The position numbers were made by a program, and so were the translations under genes. Below, piece after piece: positions 10,595 through 25,600 of a stretch of 64,000 nt of DNA. Source of the stretch: Syngnathus acus (Eukaryota; Chordata; Actinopteri; Syngnathiformes; Syngnathidae); NCBI RefSeq assembly GCF_901709675.1, contig NC_051096.1:5545001-5609000 (forward strand), given 5' to 3'. Numbering within the stretch: position 1 is the stretch's first letter; the number at the start of each line of letters is the position of its first letter. Below the pieces are notes generated by a model. It did not search any database, was not told the origin of the DNA, and was given only the letters and a program-made list of their open reading frames with translations.

Positions 10595-13500
10595 ATCGCC
10601 TCTGACCACATCACCTTACACTAAACGGGAATCTTTCCTGACTGACATTCGGTTGAAGACTTGACCGGACCTGAAAGCCATCCATTTCTTAATGTCGAAT
10701 CTTCTTTATTAAGTTAAAAAAAAAAAATGTGGTGGCAATGGATTGTGTTTGTAAGTAAGCTGACGACCTGTGTGGACTTCTTCACCTTCTTAAATTGCAA
10801 TGAAATGGAAAGTTGTCAACCCTGTGGCACACGAATGCACATACACACACACAATGTACACTTGAAGAGCACTTGACAAGGAACACTGACAAAGCCGTGT
10901 GATGTTTTGATGCTGCTACATACGACACAAGCTGACATCCCGGAGCTCCCAATGGACGCTCCCTGCTGCAGACTGGGCCGCCATTATGGCGTCCAGACCC
11001 GTCTCGCTCTCTGCCCGCACCAGCGTCAAGTCTAAATGGCGTCTGTTGTTTTCATCACGTCAGCTCCTTTTTCTATTCCGTCTACAAGCAGGCCAAATGA
11101 ACTCAGAGCAAGGCCTTGTCGATATTTGTCTTCTGCTTTCCTTCCAGGTAGAATCAATCATTTGCACCTTTTAATTGATGATTATTGTTTTCTGTGGGGC
11201 AGCCGCTTCAAACCAAACATGTTGAGCTCAGTCCTATTTTCTGCTCAAATGTCTTCAATTATTTTTTTATATTAAAGTCCTCATAATTGAATTGTTTCTT
11301 CTCTTACAAGTGCGGACTTTGTTCGGTCATAATGCTTTGAAATTCACTGAAGAAAGTTTCTTTTAGTGAGGTTTGTCGTCTGCATTCTACAAAGTGTCCA
11401 CCAGGCGGCAGCATTGCACAGGAAATCAATAGTGTTTACGCTTTTTCGCGAGAAAGACGGCATCTTCTTCATCAAGTGACATGTTTGGCAGTAGGCACGA
11501 TTTTATTTTACTCCTCGTGAAAAATATGTGCTTTGGTGTCACCCAAACACACCAGTACCACCCAATTTTGCAAATATGCACATATTAAACCACATTTACT
11601 TGATAAGCGTGTGCATCCTGCAAGACAACATCCTCTTGCAGTTCTATTCTTTGCCATTCTGATCCTTCCTCTCCTTCAAATTTGGCTGCGTGGTCTGGAA
11701 CCTGCAGCTGGGGCCCTCCGCCCGCCCCTCTTCCTTGAAGCAAAGACAGCTCTTCTGTCTTTTAGAAGCTGTAATTTCAGATTCTGCAAATACTTTACAG
11801 GAAATGATTGTGGTAAACCACGGAAATGACATCCACTCCAGTTCTTTTTCTCTGTCTGTGCACGCTGTGCTTTTTGCTGCACGCTTGGTGACACCACCAC
11901 TTGCAAACAAGGTGAGCAGCTGATGCCCCCCCCCCCCCCAACCTTTCCTCGCTGCAAATTTCCAGCCTAACACCTGCTCGCTGTTTCTCTGCAGTGTGTC
12001 GAGACTGCACAATTGGGATCAAGCAAACTGCAACCACAAGCCTGCTGTTTTTCCAGCAGCACAACAGAGCGAGCCAGGTTTGTCATGTTTGTTTTGTAGC
12101 TCCTGGTGACACAAACACACACATGCACACTCGTTGAAAGACAAAAAGCTAGCGAGGACTAAAATAACTCAATTGATTCACTGACATGACCTCATGGTGC
12201 TTTCTAGTCAATAAATCCTCCACAGAATGCAAAAGCACAAATTTAGGTAAAGCTATGGGCTCACTTGTAATATTTTTCTGGCTTGTCGCTTCCCACATGA
12301 CATTTTTATGACCAAATTAATTCTCCAATATCGCTTAACCAATGGAAAATCGGTTTTATTTTCATGCATACGCGAGGTAGCGAGGCCAACAACCAGAGTT
12401 TCATCCTAATAAGCGAATATTGGAAAATAAACATCAATATACGATTCCATATTGTTTTGCAAATGTTGTAAATGAGTGCCAGGCAGCCGCCAATATTTAT
12501 TTTCCTACTGTTGGTTCAATAAAACTGCTGTTGCTTGCCTTGGCAAAGCAGATTAGCACTGAATAAGACTTTGCTCAAGCTAAATTGAGCTGACATCTTC
12601 TGATTACTATTTAGTTATATGGAGAAGCCTTTTAAAAAGTGATTGCATTTGCAAATTCCTTTTCCTTCTCGTCTCCCCGGAGAGCGCGAGCAGGAATGCG
12701 GTAGATAATAAAAACAAATTGCTTGGCATGCAGTGCCGGTGTATGCGAGCTGAAAAGAGGTTTTAATGAGATTTTCTGATTCAGAGAGGGGGGGGGGGGG
12801 TCCTCGTTGTGATTATGGGCATCTATTCTTCATCTATCTTTAGAGCAGCCACTCTTTGGGGAGACACTCTATTTCACTGAAGTTGAAACAACTTAGTGGG
12901 ATTAGTAAAGATGAGAAAAGGATTTTTGTTTCGATGACACGTAGCTACTCCCATGTAGCCGATGTAAAGAGCGTCTTTGGAGTCAGGCAAAATGCGTTTT
13001 GGCATTTTTGGAAAAACGTCTCTCACGGCTCAGAGAACACGTACAAAACACATCATGCCCTCATTCGCCTCTGTCAGATTCAATGTTCTGCAGGGGGCTG
13101 AGGAATTCGTCTGTCTGCTAGCTTAAAGTACAGTACAACCCATTAAGTGAGAATTTAAAAATAAACGGCTATTTTTAGAGGAGAAGCTATGAATAACTCT
13201 TTGTCGGATGAAAAAAAAACCCATCCGCTGGTCACTCCTAATTATTCAATCTTAATAATCAATTGGCCGATTCTTTTCTCCATTCGTTCCAATCAAAAGA
13301 ATCTAAAAGTTGAACCGTTGCGAATATTTGATCATCATCGGTAAGAGTAAAGAAAAGACGCAGTGTCATGGTTATGAACAAATCTTTACTTTATCTGTGG
13401 AGAACGACCACTTCCAACGTAAACACACAAACGCACACACACGGATATTAACATCGTTTCGGATCTACTGTCACACATCCAGCAGTACGACACATCAACA

Positions 13501-13656
13501 ACACTATATGGGTGAAAGGAACATAAGGTGCTTCATAATATATGACTGGAATGTTATGAAAAACGTCCACATAAAACAATCTAGACCAAAATAGAGCATA
13601 TATTTACATAACATGACATTTTTTTTATATAATAGGTGGAGGTGGGGGGGGGAGAA
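10595..13656. other. SMIM13 3' UTR and SMIM13-NEDD9 convergent intergenic region
   Basis: No coding exon was recognised. A CTCF-like motif with one core mismatch lies on the plus strand at 11398-11411 (CCACCAGGCGGCAG). Homopolymer runs include C at about 11930-11939 and G at 12787-12800. The 3' UTRs of the two convergent genes probably extend into this region, but their ends cannot be fixed. The stretch at about 12480-12700 has little low-complexity content and might be conserved UTR or noncoding sequence. Confidence 0.45.
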
Positions 13657-16600
13657 TCACCATTTGGCCATTTGAAGCAATTGTTCTTTGAATTGTTGTG
13701 CGTGATGTGAAAGATCAGTGACTCTGTCCACCATTTCCTGGATGGCGGATGTGTTGGGGTAGTTGAGTGCCGCCGCTTTGGTGGCGCCCACCACCGTTTT
13801 TAACAAGTCACATAACACGTTACTGGAGTTCATCACCCGGTTGGCCACCTCGGGAGCGGCGGCCTGCCGGGACAGCGTGTCGCCGATGAAGACCAGTTTG
13901 TGAGCGCTAAGGATGACGAATTTACTGTGGGCCACAAAGATGCGGGGTGGTTGCCCGCCGCTCACGCAGCTGAAGAAGGCGTCCACGGCGCTGAGGAGCG
14001 TGACAAAGTGCTGCTCGCATTGCTCCGAGTAGAAACCCAGAAGCTGGCGGTCCCGCGTGCACGTGCGCGTGGAGGCGGGCGGGGGCGGCGTCTCGGTGTG
14101 GGGGGTCGCCGTCCTCCCCGGGTGTTGGTGAGGCATCCATTGAGAGATATCGTTCTCCACTGGTTTGATCACTTCCTGCTCCAGCTTCTTGAACTGGTTG
14201 ATCTGGAGACAATCAGAGGATCGACATTATTATTTTTGAAAAACTTGCTTCTCAGGTGTTTGCTCACCTGTTCCTGACCCAGTTGAGCTTGATTCTGCTT
14301 GATGATATTTTCTTTCTCCAGCAGCTCCTTCTGCTGACGCTCAAAATCTTCTTTGCCCTGCAAGTGAGGAAACATCTATATTGTTGTATATGCTAATGGG
14401 AAATTGATTTATGATTAGAGGTGGACAAGGTACCTGAAGATGTACGTAGTCGTAGTCTTCCATCCAGCTTTTAACACATTTCTCGCTGTGGTTCATGTTG
14501 TCCTTGTCTTGGCTGGAGGACACCGGGAAGGGTTTGGTCTGCCCGCCGCCGTAAGTGTCGCTCTCCGAGGACGGCGACGTTAGCGGGTGGCTCATGTTGT
14601 TATCGTCGGGCGTGCTCCCGCCCGAGAAGGACCCCTCCATGTGCGTCCGTCGGAACAGCAGCTCGGCGGCGTTGCCTATCGTGGAGGCCAGCTGCTTGGC
14701 GTCATCCGGCACCGTTCTGGAGACCATGACGAAGCGATCCAGCTCGTCGCTCTTGCTGTGGTGCTTGGCGGCGGCGGCCAACATGTTCAGCGCCCAGCCG
14801 TTGTTCTCCAAGACCTGATGGATCTGCAGGAGGATCTGCTGCGAGTCCTCCAGCCGTCCCAGTTGCCTCCTCAGCTTGCTGTGAAGGGTGGAATCGGAAA
14901 GCGCCGTGGCGTTGGCCGCCGCTCCTTTCCCGAAGACGATAAAGTCCCTCAGACCTACTCGGACCCTGTCCAGCACCGCACGGACGTCGTTGGCGTGGCG
15001 CTCCATGAAAGGAAAAGTCCTCCAGTGAGGAGACGCCGCCATGGAATGCAAAGCCCCGACCGAGACCTCCGCGGCCTGCTGCAGACGGTACAACCTCTGC
15101 ACGGCGGTGTCCACATCCAAAGCCAAGCGGCCTTCCGAGCTGGCGGCCGTGGAGGAGGACGACGTGGACATGCTGCTCCGCGTGCTGCCCGTGCTGGAGA
15201 ACGACAAGCGGTTGACGCCATCGGTCACGTCGGCTACGGCTCGGGACTCCTGGACGGGGACGTCGTACACGCCCTTGTCCCTGTCGGCGGGCAAGCTTCT
15301 ATGCTGGGAGAGCTGCATGCCCCTCGGGATGTCGTAGACGTCGCTGGGCGAGACCGCCCCGACGGACAGCAGGGCCGTCGGGGGGACGTCGTAGATGCCC
15401 TCGTTACTGTTCTGTTGATGCTGATGGCCGGCCGGCTCCATGCTGGAGGGGAAGTCGTAAACGGACTGAGGGTTGTGCGTGCTTTTGGGCGGAGGGACGT
15501 CATAGATGCCCTCCTGCATCTGTTTGAGAGGCTGCGGGAAATCGTACGTGCCCTCCTGCTGGGCGGGCGTGGCTCTGCAGGGTGGCACCGAGTACACCTG
15601 AAGGACAAGGACGGCCATGTTCGTTTACATTTGGGATGGAATCCAGTTCAAATCAACATCGCAATGTAACGCGGTCGAATGCAAGATTTGAAACCACAAC
15701 GGCTGCCATTTTGAAAAAGCAACATACTTCCCACGAGCCTCGAAATGCACTTCTCAACTTTAATTAGGAACGACACCCGACGCATTTCTGCTTATGAGAA
15801 ACAAACTGTTGGACGTCGGCCTGAAAAAATGGAAACGTAGAAGCTGTGGAAAGTCAAGAGCTTTGTTTTTGATTTTCCCATGGAAGCTTCAGACGGAATT
15901 AACCGCACTCGCGGCGCTTCGGTTCAACTCTGCAAAGCTTTTATTCGGCGTGACCGCAAAAATGTCATAAATGTGACTTTTAAGCGTATTATTAATTTAT
16001 CTTTGCCAATTCTAGCAAACAGCAGGAACTGTATCAAGAACGTCAAATTATCTTTTCAATTGCCGTCACTTCCTTCCTAAAGCAAACAGAGTGAGATCGC
16101 CTTTTCTTTTATTACCGCTTGTGAAGAAGGAGGGACGTCGTAAACGTCTTGTCCTTGTGTCCTGAGGTCCGCTTGAGACGGGGGGACGTCGTAGATATCT
16201 TGGTTCCGTGCTGCTCCGTGCTGTCCGGGGTAGGGCGAGCCTAACATCTGACCTGGTGGAACATCATAAACCTGGAAAAAGGGAACAAAAAAAAACATTA
16301 AATGTAAATTTCAGGGAAAATATTCGATAAAGAAATTAGGATTTAAAAAAAAAAAAAGGGACCTACCCCCTGTGATCGAATGGGTGGGACATCATAGAGG
16401 TCCTGTTGGTTGTGCTGGCCTGGGCTGTAGGTGTACGTCTGTCCCACTCTGGTGGGGGTCACCACCTGTCCAATGCCATCAGGGAGAAGAGCAAACAATG
16501 AGAGGTGCTGTCTGAAATGGCTTCACAGCAGTGCTTACGACAAATGCTAGCCAGTTGCAAACACAGCCACGCAGACTCTGCGGCTCTTTTCTTTTTTTTT

Positions 16601-19600
16601 TTTGGACTGATTTCATTTTTGCTGCTATGGATGAATCAACTCAAATAACCACTTAACGCTATGCTGCAGACATGCTTTGAGAATAATGACGTGATTACTG
16701 CTCGGAAAACAAATCCTCTTTCTAGCTTCTCTTGGACCCGTGCCATTTTTGCCTTTCTCTCTTTCAATCCTCCATATTGCTCTCTTTCCCGTCAGTGGTG
16801 ATCAGTCCTTCCACACCTCCTAATCCCACTCTTTCCATCCCCCCGTACCGCTGCTGTCTCGTAGCCCCCTAAAAGCCGAGCTGCAGACCTCCTCGCTGCG
16901 TCAGACAGACAGAGGAATTCTGGGAATGTCCCTCTCTGGGCCCAGAACTGCTTTTTCCACCCCCACTTGCTACCGTCGCCTCACGAGAACCAGCAAGGTT
17001 CATTACTCTGTTTTGAAAATAGCAATTGTACTCGTCTTGAGTCATCATAAAACTAGCCAAATAATGTTTCTGATAATGAAGAAAAGCTCAGCCAGCACAG
17101 AACGGGATTAATGTTTCAGGGAAAGAAGAAGCGGGTTGACTGCTCTGGTAAAGAGATTTATGAAAAAAAATCAACGGGAGGTGGGGAGAGAGGGAACAGT
17201 GAGGAATGGAAAATAGGAGTATGTTGCTCAGTATGGAAAGGAATGCCATTCAACGTTGAAGTTCATATGGTTCTAATCAGTTTGATTTGAACAAGCTCGA
17301 GGTGATTTAAGGTGTTCATTGCTAGCATACCTGCCGTGCAAATGAAACGTAGACTGAAAGTCTATTAAAGGTCATTCCAAGCCCGCGGCTTGAGTCTGTG
17401 CCTTGACGATAAGCGGATATCTGGAGCCAGCTGCCACATACAGATGGCAGCAAGGTGCCCGTCCGTGTAAGGCCTTACGTGACCTTTTCCGCAGGTACGT
17501 GTCATGGCCTCCCTCTTGTTTACCCAGCACGCTGTTGCGTAGACGCCGGCCGCCCGGCCGCCGTCATAATTGCTGCTTTGTAAATATTTACCGGCTTCAA
17601 TGAGCTTTTTTGTGGCACCCTTTTTTGAGAGAGAGGCGAGGCGATGACATCACCAAAGGTCTCCTGAGCGACCGGACAAACATTTGCTCTCACTAAGGTG
17701 CTCCAAGGATTCCTTCAAACTATGTGACTAAAGCGGGATCAGGTAAAAGATGCTGGTCATGACAATTGGGCAACCTTGCACTGCTATAAATGAGGAGGCT
17801 CGATGAGCTGTCGAGCTAGATGTTGACAAATCTTAGGGTGCGTCACACTATGACATCATTAGTTAAGAGTGGAACTTTTATGTATGGGAGTGCGGGTCTG
17901 AACGTAGGGAGTGTTTGATGAATCACTTTACAAAAACATCCACTCGGCGTCGCTTCGTAACGCGCAAAAGCAATTATTGCATGAAATGGAGTTTTTAAAT
18001 GCTCGTATCGCCGTTAGCTCGCCAAAAACCGCCGCCCCAACCAGACAGGCGACTTAATGAGGACGAGCTACTGATTCCGGGCTCGAATAAGGATTGTCTT
18101 TCATCCGCTCGGATCAAAGCGAATTCTCAATCCGTTGGAATGTTAAAAGACGACACGCCGTTTCTGAGAAAACGTCATTACGTATCGTCAGTCCCTGGAG
18201 AAAATGGGACGGATTAATGAAAGCCCAATGAAGAGCGATAGTAAAATTGTGCAATCCCACAGACAAGACACCCAAGAGGTCAAATGACTGTTTGCTTTGC
18301 CCAAATTTTCCAGCAAAGAATTTCCTGTCCTCCCGTCTCACTTTGCTTTATGACTCATTTATAAACCTTCAAGGAGCAAAGTCCCCTCGGTATGCAAACC
18401 ACACCGCAGATTTTGCTACAACTGATTTATGACCCCCGCCCCTCCCCTCTCGGTCATTTCTCATGGGCCAACGATTCATCACCGCCGTAACAATGGCGAG
18501 CGTTCGAAAGAGCCGGCGTGCTCCAGGAAGACATAAGTCACCTGAGCTCCGTAGAAAATACGATCGCGGCAAACAAACAGGTCATTAGTTCGCAGCTTTA
18601 TCGAGGTAAACATGAGTCGATTCGTCCCGTATTTTTTATGGCGCTCTTGAAGGCATCGGATCTGTGGCCGTGACGCAGGAAATGCCCATACAAGGAGGAA
18701 AGTTCTCCGAGGGGGGGGGGCAGGAAGTGAGGAATGAATAGGCCGTCTGGTAGGCGTAGATAAGACGCTTGGCTGAGGTCTTTGAACTCTGAACCCAAGC
18801 CGTCTTTGAAGACCATGACCTCAGTGGAGCCAAACAGACATACCTTTCACAACGCAAAGCAGAGACAGAGGAAATCAAGAAATGTTCTTCTCCTCTTTGG
18901 GTTCGGCGGTTCCCCCCGTGAGGGTCAGTCAAGGACGAGGCCCGACTTCAAACCAGAGGGAGACGGCAGCGCCAAACCCCAGCGTGCATTTAGACACCAA
19001 AGCTCCAGACCACATGAAAAGAAAATAACCGGTTGCCAATCTGGATCTGCGTCGCGCTAGACCAGAAGACAAATTTTGGAGGAAATCATAAAGCGCGGCG
19101 GTCGCTTCAGAAAGTAAAAATTACAATTGAGCAACGCTGACTCAAGTTTAAGTCAATTTATTTTGGGCGCCGTAGTAACGGATCGCTACTACTCAATTAG
19201 AACGGGCCTCACATGCTAATTTCGTTCATCTCATGTGGCTGGATGGACAACAACAAACATGGCAAGTTGGCCTTTTCGATTTTTGTTATGCATCCAAATC
19301 ATAATAAATCCGCTGGAACATGCTTGGGCGGCGTCCCTTAGCTGGATTTCCAACTCTTGCTTCATGGATGTCACAAATCCGCACGTTGTGTGGTCACGTT
19401 TTGGGTTTTACTCCAATAACCATTAGAAATGATATGAAGTCATAATTCTTTTTATCTCCAAGTTGATTCTACTTTAATTCCCTCTTGACTCCAATAAACC
19501 TATTTATAAAAACTTATAAAACCATGCTTGTTGGTCTCTTGTTGAAGGAAAGAAAAACCTTTCATTAGGTTTTCATTATTTTCCTTGCCTGTGCTTTCAG

Positions 19601-22600
19601 ATGTCCCAATTCCAGGCCAGACTCTGAAAGTGACTGCCAAAAAAAAAGAACAAAAATAGAAGAGAAATGAAGGTGATTTGGAGGTTAAAGCTTCCCCGAC
19701 GTGAGGAATGTTGTCATTTCTCGTCTTGCGTTACACTCAAGGCGACCACTGGCCCATTCATACGTTTGGAAAATAACTCTCGCCTCACTAATCGATTTTG
19801 AATCGTCGACGGCAGACTTAAAAATAAAAAAAGGACTTCTTCAACCATAACGGCCAAAAACAACTCGTACTATTTGGCAACGTCGGCCATTTTGAAAACT
19901 AACCTTGTGTGAGACGTCATTGTAAAACAACCGAGCTTTGTCTTGGATTCCAAACAATGCACAAACGAACCCCGAGGAGAACATTCATTTGCATGTGACG
20001 CATTTATCGAGACTAAAATCAAAATTCCATTCGAGTGAAATTCTACTCCCTGACAAATACACATCCACGGAAAAATTACTCATCCGAGCTTTCGTATAAT
20101 CTCTCTAATAACAGGATTAGGGCGCAAAATACCGTTAGTTTGATTTTCCAGCGTTCCATCAAAGCTTTTTATACCAGCGTGTTGGAAAATAGCTTGTTGA
20201 TAAGACTGCTTGATGTTTTGCTTGACTGACAGGTCCCTCCGGCTCTCCCAATCTTTATCTTGCAGTAATGTTTACCCACCCGAGTGCTCACCTGGGCTCA
20301 TTCAAACGATAACCAAAGTTAATTTGTTCATAAAAGAAAAACACCCACAGGGTTGCGAAAGCTCCTTCGACGTATGATGAATATGTCTCCTCAAGGGATG
20401 ATGTGTGAGAAGACGTTAGATAAATAACAAAATATTCCGTCACGCTTTCAGGAAAAACTGGATCGCCAGTTTGACGATAGCTGGGAGCATACCGAAATGT
20501 GATTTTGGTTGCCGGCCAATCACAGGGCACCAGATTGATTTGTTGACAAGTCTTTTTAAAGCCAGAATAACAGTTGGTGTGCATTTGCGTAATGTTTCCC
20601 GACAAATTTCTTTGCCAATGACAGTCCTGGCCTGGCGTGCTTATGCGACGTTTTCATTTTAACGGCCATGTGCGAACCCGAATCATTTTGTCGTCGCCTC
20701 TACGTGAACAAAATGTTCCCACACGTGATACTGGCACTATATTGTATATCATTTTTATTTTCTTTTGCAATGATTCATGTCCTGCTTTTATCTATACACA
20801 AGAAAAATTATATGCTGTGGAAAAAAATAAAATAAATCCAGCAATAAAACAACTATAGCTATGACTAACTATAGCGGCTATACCGTCAGTGACCAAGCTA
20901 AGTGCTATGTGTTTGCTAGTGAGCCGTAACCCAACAATTAAATACAGTGGAGGAAAAAAAAAGCTATTTTGAAAGCAGCTGGGCTCCACCAAAAAAAAAA
21001 AATGGCTTTGTGCACTTTTTTGCTTTTTCCCTGAACTGATTCCTTGGGCCTCTGTGGCTTAAACTGGCTCTGCAACACACAATGCACCCATGCACGACTA
21101 AAGCCAAGCGGGAGCCCTCGCACAAAAACACTACCCTGCTCTGTGGTAAACACCAGGCCCGGCCGGCACACCCATGTCCACATTTGTCATCGCAGACCCG
21201 CAATCTCGCTGACATGTCTGCCTTCTACTTGTTCAGCGAGGGCAATTGTGAACGGCGGGGGCCATCGCGTCGATATATGCAAATGTATGTTTGATATTAG
21301 CAATCCATAGGAAAGCCGCTCGGGATCAATTGGAGCCATATTTGGCACAGTTGAGTCTCTGAAATTCATTTTCCAGTGCAATGTTGTTCGTTTTCAAGCC
21401 ACGTTTCCACGAAGCGGGACACTCTATTTTGCACGGTTATGTTTTGGAAGCTGGAGCGAATTGAAGTTTCCAGGCGGGGATCGTGATAATTGTAAACAGC
21501 GTAGCAGCACGTTGCCACACCACTGCAAATGAAAGATTTTGTGGAATGAGACACGATGAAATATTTGGTCTACACAAAAAAAAAAGTTGTGTTGAATTTA
21601 TCCCATTTTATTTTGTTAAGTGGCTGGCACCAGATACTTATTTGTATAGTCTAATTAAAATACATCTGGATCCAAATGACTTTATTTTATGCAACCACTT
21701 GGGGAAATAAAATAGACTAAATTCAATTGTCTTTTTTTTTTTACGCAATCTGGAGTTAAAGGGAAAGTCATGAGACTCCTTGATAATATCTCACCTTGCT
21801 CGGCGTGTTATCAGCAGCGAGTGTGCTCCTCGGCGGCACTTGATAGACATCTTGTCCAGAGGGCACCTGGTAGACCTGCTGCTGTGGACTCTGGTACAGC
21901 CCCTGAGCCCCCGAGCCGGCCTTCTGCTGGTGAGGCGACTGGGCGGTGGCGGCGGCCGGCGACTGGGCCTCAAACTTCGGCCCGATGAGCAGCTTGAGGC
22001 GGTTGCCGGGGGCGATGCCTTGCCGGCCGTGCAGGGAGCAGAGCCACCAGCCCTCCAATCCGCCGGTGTTCTGTTCGATAACAGTTAGGATGTCCCCTTT
22101 GCGGAAGGCCAGCTCCTCTGGGGACTCGGGCATGTTGTCGTACAAGGCTTTAGCCATCAGGTTCTATGGAAAGACCAAAAAAATGTTTTGCTGGTGAAGT
22201 TGAAATGACCATGCAGATGGCATGAGCCCGCAGCTCCACGCCAGATGTCGTACAAACAAATGTGAACTTGACGGGATTTTCTCAGCTTGCGCCCCGCCTC
22301 AGGGCGCAGTTGCACGTTCCGGGCCAGCGGGGGTTGAGTCATAATGAGTCTAACAGGCAGATTTTGGCGATAGCAGATACCCTGGAGTGTGCCGTTGCAG
22401 TGTTTTAGCCAGCTATTTGCTGCTAATTGCCACATTAAATGCACCGTTATCCTTTTCGGTGGCTGGAAAGAATCAACTTAGCATGAATTAACAAATACTG
22501 GATGAGGTGGGACACTATATTGGAGACCTTTTGCACTTTTACAGTTTCCAGTCTTCTGGAAAGTTTTAACTCGATCCAACCATTTGTGTCTATTAAAGAA

Positions 22601-25600
22601 CATTTGTGAGAGTTTTTGATCGCGTCAGTTCTTCCACAGGGGCTCCCCCACCAAAAAAACAACAACCTTCCACTAAATAGAATTGCCCAAAATGTCAATG
22701 ACAAACTAATTCAAGGGGAACTAAGAGGACCTGCCAATCCACTTATTGATTAAATAATTGATAAAGAGGCTTTTTGTCTTGAAATCATCTTCAGCCCATG
22801 AACACGTCACTAATGGTCAGACTTTGTGACTGGATCAAGATTGCCGCCCTTTGGGAATCTTTCCAGTCCCTCTGGATTTAAACCTATTTATAAAATGCAC
22901 GCAATTCTAGCCGATATTATCACCGATAATCATTTAAATGGGTCCTTTCACGGCCTTCTCCTCCGACATAATGAAATTGCCTCGACTTGCTGACCGACCG
23001 ACAACGAAAGCGTTAAATTGCTGTTGACTTTTATTTGTCATTAAGTCCCATATATTATCAGATAAAGGATTTCCTTGCTTTTTATCGAGCCTTTATTGTA
23101 CCGTAGCTCCGCGTGAGAACCAGGAAGTCGTCTTTGCGTATCCTCTCCTCGGTTTGAATCAAACAGTTCCCACGTGAAACTCTCGCATCTTAACGCCGTT
23201 ATCTCTTCTCAGCCTTTGTCTAAGCGCACCGTCAGCGCCATTAGCCAACAACACTCGACACACCCACCAGTACCACCCAGCCACTAGCTGGACCCGCAAC
23301 GCGTTCGATGCTGACCTTTAAGGTCATCCAATAGGAGGGGATGTGTATTTGCTGCTTCCGATAATATGATGTAAGCTGGCAGAGTCATCCATGAGGAAAG
23401 AAAAAAGCTTTTTACTCTGATTACCACCACGGCAACCGTATCCATGCAAGGGCATGTTTAAAATTGCTTTCAGCGGGCTCTTTTGTCTGCTCCTTTTGTT
23501 TCTGTTAATTACATTGGTGAAAATGCGGAACTCTTGTATTAAGCTCCCAAGCGGTATGCACTCGATGGAATGAAAATGTCAAATTATCTGTAGGAGAAGA
23601 TGCCCGAATGTTTTATAAACCAGCAGCTCTGCGTTTCGACTTTTACGTTGTGTCGTCTGCCGTTTTTTCAGGGTCATTGGGAAGCTGGAGCATTTCCCAC
23701 GTGACTTTGAAAGTAGACTTCTGCAACACATTTATGCAAAGCTAATCACATCACAAGCCCTGCAGCACATTGTTGCATCAACTTTATTGACTTCAGCCAC
23801 TGCAGGGCTTTTTTTTTTTTAACAACTCAAAATGCAATATATTTAGTCAATCAGTCCTCGAAACATTTACATTTATAATCTGTTGTGGTAAATCTTTCGT
23901 GTCAGCTTCAAGGGAATCATATTTTATATTGCACCTTTACCCAGGAAATGTTAGTCACCCATGGATTAGATTTAAAACCCAATATAAAAGCATGAATGCA
24001 AATGTGAATGACCAGCGTGGCAAATGCAATAAAAGAGCCGTAAAAATTTACATAAACAGGTTGTTTGTGAAAATAATGTCCTTCTCATGTGACGCAAAGC
24101 GGGAAAACACAGCTCTGTGTTTATTTGCTCCGCTGTAATTTGAGCAGATAAAAAACAACTATTAAGCAAGCGTCGTGTCTCCGGCATAAACACCGATTAG
24201 TCACAACACGGTGACGCTCGTCTGCCATTGATCCTGGCTGTAAACACACGTGTTTGCCATTTGGATGTGGGTCGGCTGGTCGGTCGGCGTGTCAAGGAAA
24301 GGAAGGGCCCCTTCTGCGACTCCCACCTATGAGTGTGAGCTTCCAGGAAGTTATCATTTAGAGGTCAGTAGCAGGGCGAGTCGTTCTACCGCTCCCTCGA
24401 GAAAGGTATGATGTGTTTCTGGTCTCGACGACGGTGTCAAATTATTTTTTATCGCGGGCCGCATTGTAGTCAAAGTTTTCTTCGGAGGGCCATTAGAATG
24501 ATGGATTTTTGTTCTGAATTGAGGGGACTAGTGAAAACTGTTCCAATATTTCATTAAGATTGAATTGTTGACATCTCAAGTGAAGACAATTTGTAATTTG
24601 TAAAGTTGATGAGGGGCCGCATAAAATGATGTGGCGGGCCGTATCTGGCCCTCCGACCTTAGGTTTGACACCTATAATCTAAAACAATTTGGCTTAGACA
24701 CAATGTGATTGAAATCCTACTTCCAAGGCACTGTGATAGTAGAAAGTTGCAATATTACAAGCCTAAATAATCAGTTTCTCTTAGCCCTGTTTTTAAAAAT
24801 GGAATCTGGACCGCAAGAGAAAATAAGACATAAAGCAAAAAAATCTTTTCCTTTGCCAGGCTGCCCACATCAGTTTTTTTAAAGGCCTCATGTTTTCATC
24901 AGTAGAAAGCATGAACGGAACTGTCTGCCTCTCCACCTGGATGACTGAATCCAACCTAAAGATCCAGCTGTCTGACCCCTCCCCTGCCCTGAACCCCCTT
25001 TCTACGTACACAGACAGTGATGACTCACGCAGGCTTTTTCCATCAACGTCTGGCCTCTACGCAGACTGTGTAAACCTCTCGCCTGCCTGTGCTGTTCAAT
25101 CCAAAAATAAAATGGTCCTTACGTAACTTGGCTGGGGGCCTCACCTTTGCTGGAAAGGGTCAAACTTTTCAGGGTGGGGGGTAATGAAATCTTAAATCGT
25201 GGACAAACAAAAACATGCCACCACTGTAACTTTATGGAATAGCAAAAAAAAAGCAGCACACTGGTGTGTCCTGGTTTCACATGGTTATATATAGAAAATA
25301 ATTATGGTAATGACGATAATGAGGACCTGATGACTTTTTACCAGTCGTTCCTCAGAGTGAAAGGGCCCTGCTGCGGGTGAGAGCCAGTTCAAATAAATGG
25401 GCCGTGTGAAGGGTTCTGGGTAGCAGAGACTCATGGGAAGTGCTTGAGTGCCCTGACTACATGGTAATTTCTTCATTTGGACATTTTTCAGGAAGGTTTA
25501 ACCCCCCGATTATAGCCTCTTTGTAACCTCTGCCAGTGAGCATAATTACATAGCAAGGCTCCTTTAACGGGCAGACAGAAAATGGTATGGAAAACACAGC

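Noticed and set aside
14587-15669. Long plus-strand open frame (360 codons) opposite the main NEDD9 exon
   Set aside because: It lies antisense to a GC-rich exon whose minus-strand frame is clearly NEDD9. The composition (Gly/Arg/Val-rich) is what the complement of YDVP-coding sequence gives. It is a shadow frame.
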